From NCBI GenBank assembly GCA_963565915.1, contig OY751492.1, positions 4,588,001 through 4,652,000 on the forward strand: a stretch of DNA of 64,000 nt. The letters are read 5' to 3'. Positions 10,139-18,251 of this stretch are shown here, one piece after another; the first letter of the stretch is position 1, and each line of letters starts with the position of its first letter. Both the position numbers and the translations under genes were made by a program. Below the pieces are notes generated by a model. It had not been told where the DNA came from and made no database searches. It was given only the letters and a program-made list of their open reading frames with translations. The stretch is from Entoloma clypeatum. Its lineage: Eukaryota > Basidiomycota > Agaricomycetes > Agaricales > Entolomataceae.

Positions 10139-11070
10139 CATAGTTGGTAACAAGAAGAGAATCAGGCAATGTAATAAGCTGGTAAATCTTTAGAACAATT
10201 CACATTGTGGGATTAGAGCCATACCTGACAATCCAAGGAGTAATCTTTGTTTTTATCAAACCATGTATCTCTGTGCAGCGCAGGCCATTCAAATAACCAG
10301 AATTTTGTTCCGTCGACCATGAGAAAACCATCTCGCCACTCAGCACAAGCCTGATCCTCAACCCATGCCTTCGCAGCCTCCTTTTCATCACAAGTTGGTA
10401 GATGGATAGCTTCATCATGTAAACCAAGAAGTGCCATCATGATGCAGTTTGTGCAGTTGCCAACTGTCCCAGCACAGACTCCAGCCCAATGTCCGATGGC
10501 TTCTGGGCTTGCGGCATTGCCATAGTGGCTGGCATGCATGAGAAATACAGAGAGCTGGATTTTGACAGGGGTCTGGGGGATATGGGAGTTGTTGTGGAAT
10601 ATGGGGTCATCTTGGATCTTCAAAAGGATGCCATCGAACGTGGCTGGGTCCATCCGAACCTTCTGTTGATAGTTGTCCACATTGCCGCTATGCCAAAGGT
10701 CAAGGAGGTGGATTTGAGATGCTTGATGAACTTCTGGATGGATAGAGTCCAGAACACGGGTCCGAAGCAATGAGATTTTGGAAAAAACAGATGTGTAATA
10801 GATATCTTCGAGCTCGGACAGGCATACAGAGGATGATGCCAGTGATTTGGCATCATCAGAGGATAAAGAGGATACAGTGCTCACACTGGACAGCAAGGAG
10901 ATGGCCGAGCTGCTTGAGCTGCTTTCATATCCACAGATGAAGGGTGCAACCTCCCTCTGAATGTCTTGGAGGTAGCATTGGAGTCTTGCACACTTGACAG
11001 AGTGGTCAAGGTCATCCAGGGTGTCAAGGAGCTGCGACGGAGCGGGACGGCGGACATACCAGTGGGGCCT
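10139..11070 (-). pseudogene. Harbinger-like (DDE_Tnp_4 type) transposase, 3' truncated by G1
   Basis: A minus-strand frame, open from 11070 with no start seen, so the first exon is probably upstream. An N-terminal helical part (CYLQDIQREVAPFICGYESS, poly-Ser) leads to MDPATFDGILLKIQDD and QTPVKIQLSVFLMHASHYGNA. Then follow the catalytic-domain start GFLMVDGTKFWLFEW (first Asp of DDE) and DTWFDKNKDYSLDCQ. A good intron (10179-10224, GTATGG...CCAG) joins this to LPDSLLVTNY, after which the G1 LTR cuts the gene. The pattern fits PIF/Harbinger nucleases common in mushrooms. The remaining catalytic residues should lie left of the window. Confidence 0.65.
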
Positions 11071-11405
11071 TCAACAACAACAACAGTCACCAAGAGTTGA
11101 AACAGAGTTTCAACTCGCTGATCATCTGCCGGGGGTCTTGGATGCCTGTTAGTGTTCATTTCGCAGCTCATTTCCCAAAATATTCAGGAGGGGGGTCTCA
11201 AAGTTGCCCATTTTGGGCTCATGTCAGATCTCATGCTGAATTTGGTTTGTGAGAGATCTCCCGCAAAAAAAATACAAATGGCAGCTGGCATGACACACGA
11301 AATGGACTCGGCAGGTCCAACTTTGAAAGACCCTATTTCTACAGGTGTTGATTTAACTGGGGTGTCTGGGTCTTTGGTCTGGGTGCAGCAACAGCAACAG
11401 CTGGC
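11071..11405. other. Flank of the transposase, no gene recognised
   Basis: Probably the 5' part of the Harbinger-like element or its first exon. It has short CAA repeats (11083-11092 and 11389-11400). No terminal inverted repeat could be identified with confidence. Confidence 0.3.
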
Positions 11406-11422
11406 TGTTATGCTTAACAAAC
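11406..11422 (-). repeat. Start of a gypsy LTR cut by the assembly gap
   Basis: The 17 bases TGTTATGCTTAACAAAC match the terminal sequence of the gypsy A/C/D LTR family in minus orientation. The sequence then runs into N's. Confidence 0.6.
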
Positions 11423-11622
11423 NNNNNNNNNNNNNNNNNNNNNNNNNNNNNNNNNNNNNNNNNNNNNNNNNNNNNNNNNNNNNNNNNNNNNNNNNNNNNN
11501 NNNNNNNNNNNNNNNNNNNNNNNNNNNNNNNNNNNNNNNNNNNNNNNNNNNNNNNNNNNNNNNNNNNNNNNNNNNNNNNNNNNNNNNNNNNNNNNNNNNN
11601 NNNNNNNNNNNNNNNNNNNNNN
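11423..11622. other. Assembly gap (200 N)
   Basis: Exactly 200 N's between a gypsy LTR end and a copia pol fragment. It is a scaffold gap inside repeats, so the order and distance of the flanks are uncertain. Confidence 1.
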
Positions 11623-11711
11623 CATCTGTTTTGCCGTGATTAAAATGTCACAGTTTTCCGCAAATCCCACCAAACGCCATTTAGAAGTGGCTAGGGATAT
11701 TTGCAGGTATC
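11623..11711 (+). pseudogene. Copia pol fragment (late RT), duplicated
   Basis: It encodes ICFAVIKMSQFSANPTKRHL and is a near-copy of 12474-12562 with about two differences. It lies upstream of a part of pol that should precede it, so the order is not that of one intact element. Confidence 0.8.
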
Positions 11712-11864
11712 TGTTATGCGTAACAAACCGTTCCAAGGTTCGGGCAGAGTATGCAGGAAGATGGAAAGGCGAAGAGCAATGTGATTGCTAAATCTAAGGA
11801 ATCTAGCTATAGTACAAAGGGTTTATATAGGTACTGACTATAGGCGATAGCATATGAGTCAGTG
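11712..11864 (-). repeat. Partial gypsy LTR (A/C/D family)
   Basis: It starts TGTTATGCGTAACAAACC and follows the minus-strand LTR of gypsy D through R (TTGCTAAATCT) and the TATA (TTTATA on this strand). It stops near 11864 in U3, where copia pol begins abruptly. The U3 end is missing. Confidence 0.8.
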
Positions 11865-13080
11865 CATCAGCCTTCCTCTATGGAACGCTCCGTGAAGTCA
11901 TTTACATGCGACAGCCTGAGGGCTACATAGTAAAAGGGAAAGAACACCTCGTGTACCAACTATTCAAAGCTCTATATGGACTTAAGCAGGCCGCATTAGC
12001 CTGGTGGAGGGAACTTGATTCCTCCATGAAAAAGCTCGGCTTTGTCCGGCTTCACTCCGATGCGGGAGTGTTCATTCACAAAAGTACCAACGGGGAAATT
12101 GTAATCGCCGTCATCTATGTCGACAACTCTGCTTTTCTCGGCACAAACCGGGAATATACGCTAGAGAAAAAGAAGGCCTTCATGACCACATGGGAATGTA
12201 GGGACCTAGGGCACCTTGTGCCTGATGGGGAACCGAAAGAATTTCTCTCTATCCAAATAAGACAACGCGGGAAACGTATCTTCATCGATCAAGTACCTTA
12301 CCTTGAGAAAATACTCACACACATGGGGATGAGTGAATCCAATGCAACCCATACCCCACTCCCTACGGGCTACAAACCCATGGCATCCGAAGATGAACCC
12401 AATGCAGAACTTCGATCAAAGTACCAATCCATCATCGGATCACTTCTATATCTGATGATTGGAACGAGGCCAGACATCTGTTTTGCCGTGATTAAAATGT
12501 CACAGTTTTCCGCAAATCCCACCAAGCGCCATTTAGAAGTGGCTAGGGACATTTGCAGGTATCTGAAGGCGACAAAAAATTACGCAATCATGTATGATGG
12601 CGACTCAGGGAAAGGAATCTATGCATTCACAGACTCCGACTGGGCGTCAGATGAGAACACGAGGAGGTCTACCACTGGCTTCTTCATATCACTGGTGTCT
12701 GGAGCAGTGACATGGGTATCATCGGCGCAAAAGACCATCGCCCTCTCTTCCACAGAAGCAGAGTATATGGCGTTATCAGACTGCAGTCGCGCAGCAACAT
12801 GGCTGAGAAGCATGCTTGCCGAACTTGGAATGCAGATCGGATCAGTACCGATCTATGGAGATAACAACGGCTCCGTCTTTATCACATCCAACCCTGTAAC
12901 TGAGAAACGATCCAAGCACATTGACGTGCGATTCCACTTCGTCAGAGAAAAAGTCTCCGAAGGGATAATTACGGTCGAATTCATTGAAGGAGTGAACAAC
13001 CCTGCAGACCTTTTAACTAAGAATCTGTGAAAAATCCTCTTTTCCAAGTTTATCCCATACTTCGGATTGATAAAAAACTA
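11865..13080 (+). pseudogene. Copia B4 pol, RT-RNase H part
   Basis: The 3' part of a Ty1/copia polyprotein, more than 95% alike by eye to B1 (41403-42617). It starts inside RT (YMRQPEGYIVKG), runs through RT to RNase H (TDSDWASDENTRRSTTGF, SSTEAEYMALSDCSR) and into the tail. The catalytic YVDD box at 12116-12127 reads YVDN (GAC to AAC at a CpG), which should kill polymerase activity. A GGA-to-TGA change at 13028 ends the frame early. It is followed by a G7 purine tract and the 3' LTR. Confidence 0.88.
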
Positions 13081-13150
13081 GGCGAAACAGAGTACCTATA
13101 TATATATGTGGGAAAAAGTAAAGATGTATTTAGAAGTATGTACTAAATAT

Positions 13151-13157
13151 GGGGGGG
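13151..13157 (+). promoter_or_regulatory. Copia B4 polypurine tract
   Basis: Seven G's directly before the 3' LTR, the plus-strand primer site. The same G7 stands before the 3' LTRs of B0, B1 and B2. Confidence 0.7.
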
Positions 13158-13466
13158 TGTTGAAACTTTTCCCATCACGTAGATTAGATTAGATTAGATT
13201 ACATCACGTGACCTTTACATATCTTCATTACATACTTGTTTGGTTGGTACAAACAGTAGTACGGTATATAAGACCAGGAAACTGTCAATATCAACAAGTT
13301 GTCTCTTGACTCTTAACCAGCTCCATCGCTCTTACCAGCCTCAACCGCTCTCACCAGCCTTACCCCTCCAAACCATGTAAGTGACCATAGCGGTATCGTA
13401 GAGTACTTCCACTGTAGCTATGTTGCTCAGTACACCTGTGGCTAGCGCCCAGGTGGAACTTCAACA
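13158..13466 (+). repeat. 3' LTR of copia B4 (309 bp)
   Basis: TGTTGAA...TTCAACA ends. It contains (AGATT)n, CACGTG, TATATAAG and an ATG embedded in CATGTAAGTGACC. It is nearly identical to the LTR at 59868-60176 (one difference seen). Confidence 0.95.
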
Positions 13467-13950
13467 CCTTTTTATATCACTCAACACGCTCGCACATTCC
13501 TCAGTTGTTCTACCATCACCGACTGAGGTATGCACCCCATTGTTATATCTCATTCTCTCATCATTTATCTTTACATTATATCTAGGTTACGGTTCAGGTT
13601 TGTACACTAATAACAGTCGTTCTACCATCACCGACTGAGGTTACGGTTCAGTTCCAAACAGACAAAAAGTCGAGGAGAACAGAAGAACGGGAGAAGCCGT
13701 CCAAAATGATGGCACGTTAGATGTGTGGGCGAAATAGCCATGCCATCGGATGTCGGATCGGAGGTTATATACAAACAAGGACATTAGATGGTAACGAAAA
13801 AATGGCTGGCGCCCGTCTGGCAAAACCGATTTCTCGTAAACTCGAACTCGGAATCATCACGACCGAACGCGTCGGCGTGGTCATGTGATCGGCAGACGTG
13901 TCTGATCAACAAACTCATCGACTTCCATGGGAAGAATGGGTCATACATCT
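13467..13950. other. Intergenic; contains an exon-intron-exon motif and its spliced copy
   Basis: 13507-13527 and 13586-13597 flank a 58-nt intron-like block (13528-13585, GTATGC...TCTAG). 13619-13651 is the exact join of the two flanks without that block. No coding region is recognised; the transcript could be non-coding or a 5' UTR. Confidence 0.5.
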
Positions 13951-14205
13951 GTGAGTTCTGAATCGTTTCTCTTCATTTCTATCTCAAAGGCACTATAGTT
14001 ACGTGTAGAAAAAAGGCCCGCTTAGACGAGAGCCCGGCGTTTCATGGATGCGGCGCGATTTCGTGATTTTATGGGTGTAGGGCCTGATAAGAGGAACCAA
14101 TAATATCGTTGTGAGTTTTCATTCGTTTGTCTTCATTTCTATCTCAAAAGCTTCGCATTTGTGTGTAGAATAAAGGTTCACTGAGACGACAACCCGGTGT
14201 TGCCT
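13951..14205. repeat. Two diverged copies of a ~95-bp unit, 160 bp apart
   Basis: GTGAGTT.TGAATCGTTT at 13951 and the related stretch at 14111 share CTTCATTTCTATCTCAAA, a GTGTAGAA block and CCCGG.GTT further on. They form an imperfect direct duplication with no coding signal. Confidence 0.6.
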
Positions 14206-14270
14206 CGTTGTGGCGCGTTTTCGCATACAGGTTTTTTTTCTGTACACTAACTGTGAAATCGGCGGTTTTT

Positions 14271-14432
14271 GAGCTTAAAAATTGGGTCCGGACCTGGACC
14301 GGACCTCAAGGACCTGGACCCCGAGGTTCAGGTGCGGGTCCGCTGGATGCTCGGACTGGACCCCTCGGTGCGGGTTCAGATCCAGTCGAAAATGCCCGGA
14401 CCCGGACCGGCACGGACCGTGGCCAGTGTAGT
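14271..14432. repeat. GGACC-rich degenerate repeat
   Basis: Dense GGACCTGGACCGG-like motifs in both orientations over about 160 bp. It could be a minisatellite or a subterminal region of a DNA transposon. I cannot tell which. Confidence 0.5.
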
Positions 14433-14556
14433 GCAATAAAGTTATATTTACATTTTGTGTTTTTCCCGATGAACATCCTGCCACTATATGGTCCACCTTC
14501 GTCGGATAGACACCGCACTAGACCCTCCCGCGTCAAGAGTCGAAGCAGCCTCACGA

Positions 14557-14803
14557 TTACAACTAACATGTCTGTGTTTTTGCGAATGATCAGCTTCGTA
14601 CAGAAATTTTGGTAGACGGGATGACTCACGCCGTTATCTCCCGGACACTTCTTCTGATTACAACATGTTCCATGCTGGACGTCATGACACTTATTGCCAT
14701 CCGCAATACAGGGGCCAGAACGCGCTTCCAAGAGGAGCGAGGATGCAAAGCCACTCCCGATGCAGAGAGCGACGGTAAACAGCAGAGTGCGCGAAAATTG
14801 CAT
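14557..14803 (-). CDS. Small secreted cysteine-rich protein SSP1
   Basis: The predicted protein starts MQFSRTLLFTVALCIGSGFA, a typical signal peptide with cleavage likely after the Ala. The mature part, SSLLLEARSGPCIADGNKC and beyond, holds five Cys including a CC pair. Exon 1 is 14630-14803 (58 codons, phase 0). A GTGAGT donor follows. With the nearest acceptor (CATGTTAG, about 14563) the protein ends after one more residue; a further acceptor near 14525 would give a longer tail. A TATA box (TATAAAAG, minus strand, 14886-14893) lies 80-90 bp upstream of the ATG. It is clearly related to SSP2 at 17468 in its first 28 residues. Likely an extracellular effector-like or structural peptide; function unknown. 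Confidence 0.6.
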
Positions 14804-14885
14804 GGTGAGAGTAAGTAGTTCGGGGGCTCGATAACTTGGGACACTGCCAGTGGTTGTGTTGAAGGTTATGGACGTCCCAATGTCC

Positions 14886-14893
14886 CTTTTATA
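14886..14893 (-). promoter_or_regulatory. TATA box of SSP1
   Basis: TATAAAAG on the minus strand, with an inverted CCAAT (ATTGG) just upstream of it. The spacing to the ATG fits a short 5' UTR. Confidence 0.55.
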
Positions 14894-14899
14894 TGCCAA

Positions 14900-16494
14900 T
14901 CAAGTCAAGTTCTTAACGGCATTAGGCACCCGCCCCAGTCCTGAGAGTCCTGTATCCGAGTTGGGCAGGAGAATGATTGTGTCAAGGTTTTGTCCCGATA
15001 TGTTATCGCTCCGGGCGTCGCGTCGCCCCCAACGTCACCTCTGTAAGGTGTTTCAAGGGTACGGGCGTTCTTGCACGGGTGCTGACTCAGAGGGAATTCC
15101 GATTCTGACCCTCGATGAAAATCGTCTACCACAGTCTACTAGCATTCAAAGGCAGCCTTAGCCTAGTCTGCCTGCCTCCCCTACTGATTTTTTTCTCTGA
15201 TGAAGCCAACCTGGATCGGATGTTTTCCCTTTACATATGATGACCGTTCGATCGACTCGGGGGTGACGGCGTACATCCCTGCACTTCACACCCGGTGCCT
15301 TGTTTCCGGGTCGAGCGGCCCAGATCCTGCTCAAGTTCTATCGACCCTCGACGGTGGCATTTCAATTGTGACCAAGGACGCATTGAGGTTAGAAGATCTC
15401 CAGTCACACGAACGATTCACGAGCTGGTCAGCTCTTCTAGAGCCTTGTACGAGCCCGAACGCTAATAAGATACGACGCGACGTACCAAGATATTGCTCCG
15501 ATATATCAGGGTAGGCGACCCAAAGATTCCCTCTGGTTGCTCCTGCCCGAGATGGGATTTCTCGGATGTGTTTCTGTTTCATGATCGATTTCCCTTGTTG
15601 GTTCCGCTTGGCATTGTGGTTTGAGTCCGATTCTCGCCCCATGGCCACCATCCTTCCAGTTAGAGTCGGTCAAACAGGAGTGATACGCAACGATACGGAA
15701 TTACATCTATGCCAGTCTAACAAATCATAGTCTCCCATAGCCAGACTGACAAGTGAGTGTCTCTTTGAAGTGAGGTGAGAACGAGCGGCGGTTCCTTTTC
15801 CGAATGCGATGCCATATGCGTGCGACAGAAATGCGACGCGTCAAGCCATGTGGCTGTGTGCGGTCGAGCCGTTTTTACCCGGGCTGACTTTTTTTACACC
15901 TTTCGCCAGGAAGCCAAGCAGCTGTTCTGATCCCTGCGTGTTTTTTTCCTGTATATATTTATACCGGATACAGGTCACTGTACAACATTTTGCACACGAT
16001 ATTCGCGCTGGATACGAAATATGACAAGGATCCAATCGACCAGTTCCCTCGTCCCCTCTGAGCTCACTCTTCGAAGCACATACGATTCCGAACTCGTTAC
16101 AGTGGCATACACATCCTGCGATTCCCACCATTTGATCAATCAACGCCGGTGAGCATGAGATATTTTGCTACTTTTCGTAGTTGACAAGATTCAAATATAT
16201 ACAGAAGATCCAGCCGAACTGTCGGGAATTCTATTCCAAGTATGGTTCTAGAATTATCTTGATGTTATCATGAGAATCTAACTACCATGCCTGGGCAACA
16301 GCGGAACCACTCTACTTAGTCTCCTGAACCTTGAGACCCTTGTCCCCAAAGTAGTGTCGGCACTCAAAGCCCCAAAAACAGTTGCCTCGCGCCCAGTTTC
16401 CCCAGATGATAGATGTATTCTTTGAGCGCAACATCCACTTCCGGGTTGAAGGAGAGGTATCCACGTAGCCACATGTGACTATAGGTATAGGTTT
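14900..16494. other. Intergenic, no gene recognised
   Basis: Frames up to about 105 codons occur on both strands (for example 15200-15514 plus, 15331-15651 minus), but they overlap each other and show no domain, signal peptide or splice pattern. I see nothing that supports a gene. Confidence 0.45.
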
Positions 16495-16615
16495 GGTCCA
16501 GGTGGCAACCTGTGTGTAATATGACGTTTGATGGTTCGGATTGCGTAGAAAGTCGACGCGAAGATGATAGACAACCAAAGTGCAGAGGGCGGGCTTCAAG
16601 GAAGATAAAAGACAT
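16495..16615 (-). pseudogene. Relic of a P450 first exon
   Basis: From an ATG at 16615 the minus strand reads ARPL, then after a 1-2 nt shift a stretch like YAIRTIKRH and LPPGP. This matches the membrane anchor and proline hinge at the start of P450-1 (YAIRTIKRHATHKLPPG). After LPPGP the similarity stops and no further P450 exons follow. It is a truncated, frameshifted copy of the same family. Confidence 0.7.
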
Positions 16616-17381
16616 CGATGGTGCTTTCAAGAGCTTGATTTCCCGTTCTTGCCTCTTTGGGTGTGTTGTGGGATCACTGTAGTTGGATTCCATCGATCAG
16701 TAGGGATATCCGCTGCCACGTTCATTTCGTAAGATTGCGTCAAGTTTCAAGCTATAGGTACCGTTCCGTCGTAAGATGGCTTACTTAGGTTTCATCGATG
16801 TTCCACACTTCTGGTTCGTTGGTGTGCAAGGAGGCATCTTACGTAAGGAACATGACTCTGCGGAACCGCGTTACAATATCACAGCTACTCATACCTACCA
16901 CTACCAGCTCCTCACCGTACCTCTCGTCACCACTCGTTACAACCCACATTCCCCATTGTCACCCATACACATCTCCCGATGAAAGACCCGCCAAGAAAGA
17001 AGTTCTGTCTTCTAACCGTAAGTTCCCTTTTGGAAAGACACACTTACGTACCCTCCTTTTCGTCGTTTGCGCTCCGAGCCATCAATGTATCACTGCGGTC
17101 AGGAGCGTTGGAACGGGTGCACCGGGCTTCGTGACGGACACAAGTATATGGGCTCCATTTCCAGAATCCAAAGCCTGGGAAAGGGCCCAGGGTGCGAGCG
17201 TTAGCTCTGAAGATCAATGAGGTTTACGGTATACACTCGGGGCTCGACGTGACTGCCGAGGTTCCTCCACACAGAAGAGAAGGCATTGTTCTGTGAGTAC
17301 TGGTATTGGGGCCATCACGCGTTCCCTCAAATCCGTCGACCTGATAGGCAGGCAATGCCATGAGAATCATAAGGACTGGTG
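16616..17381. other. Intergenic, no gene recognised
   Basis: A plus-strand frame at 16798-17220 (140 codons) has low-complexity Ser/Thr/Pro content and no recognisable domain. It is probably not coding. Confidence 0.4.
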
Positions 17382-17388
17382 TATAAAA
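17382..17388 (+). promoter_or_regulatory. TATA box of SSP2
   Basis: TATAAAA, 80 bp before the ATG at 17468, the same spacing as in SSP1. Confidence 0.55.
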
Positions 17389-17467
17389 TGACACACTGGC
17401 GTTCCTCACATTCAGCACCACGAGTATTTGCGTTAGCAACTCATCTCAACCAACAAACTGTCTCGAT

Positions 17468-17742
17468 ATGAAGTTTTCACGCACTCTGGTCTTTTCCATC
17501 TTTCTCTGCGCCGCGAGCGCCGTCGCGTCTCCTCACCTCTTGGAAGCCCGTGCGCCCTGCGCCAGTCTTGACGCCGGCTCTTGTCCCGATTTGCAGAGGA
17601 GATATGTGAGCCATCCACGTCTGAAGTATCCGATGTCGGGCTGAATCTTGAAACGTAGCATATGGGACTAGTACATCCGAAGCCTGGAGGTGGCCCTGGA
17701 CGTGCTCCCGTGCGCCAAATTCCTCCAGGTCATGGGTCATAG
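17468..17742 (+). CDS. Small secreted protein SSP2
   Basis: Two exons: 17468-17605 (46 codons) and 17659-17742. The intron has GTGAGC, a CTGAAT branch-like site and CGTAG, and is phase 0 like that of SSP1. The protein starts MKFSRTLVFSIFLCAASAVA, a signal peptide, then SPHLLEARAPCASLDAGSCP, and ends in a Gly/Pro-rich basic tail (HPKPGGGPGRAP). It has about 73 residues and two Cys after cleavage. MxFSRTL, LLEAR and the first Cys block match SSP1, so the two are diverged paralogs facing opposite ways. Function unknown; a secreted effector-like peptide is an inference from size and signal peptide. Confidence 0.6.
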
Positions 17743-18251
17743 ACACAACGCTCCGCAGAGCAGACCGGCGTTATTCTTGCAGCGATAGCTTCGTGTTTTC
17801 TTTTTTCACATACGTATTAGTAGTATGCACGCCAGTCCGATAGTCTGAAATAAAGTCCGTAAGTCGTGAGCGGGCAGTGAGCATCGTGACTTGCTAGCGA
17901 CGAGCCTTGGTAGTAAATGATTAAAGTCTATATTCTCAGGCTGCGGCGAGAACAAAACGATAACGAGAGCCTCCGTATTTGAAATGCAGAGCACTTCGTC
18001 CTTGGCCTGTTCGGGTGGTCGAGCGTAATCCTCGATTAGACATCGGCGCTGGTTTACCCGAGGTGAAACAAGACAGGTCTGGCCCTGAGAAACAGCGCCA
18101 TCTGTGTCCGTGAATTTCTCTCGCAACGTCTTGATATTGGCATGTCTCTCGGATCCGTCAATTTGGTTATGATTGAGAAAATGGCATGGGACTGGCAGCG
18201 TACAGAAGGACACATTACCAGTAAAGCTGAGCCTATGTCCATAAACTTCCT
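17743..18251. other. Intergenic, no gene recognised
   Basis: A 135-codon minus frame (17806-18213) overlaps the 3' flank of P450-1. No motif is recognised; it may be an unannotated 3' UTR or chance. Confidence 0.4.

Noticed and set aside
13195..13215. Telomere-like repeat (AGATT)n
   Set aside because: The array is short and is a fixed part of every copia LTR here, not a telomere.
15200..15651. Possible gene with about 105 codons
   Set aside because: Competing frames on both strands, no signal peptide or domain.
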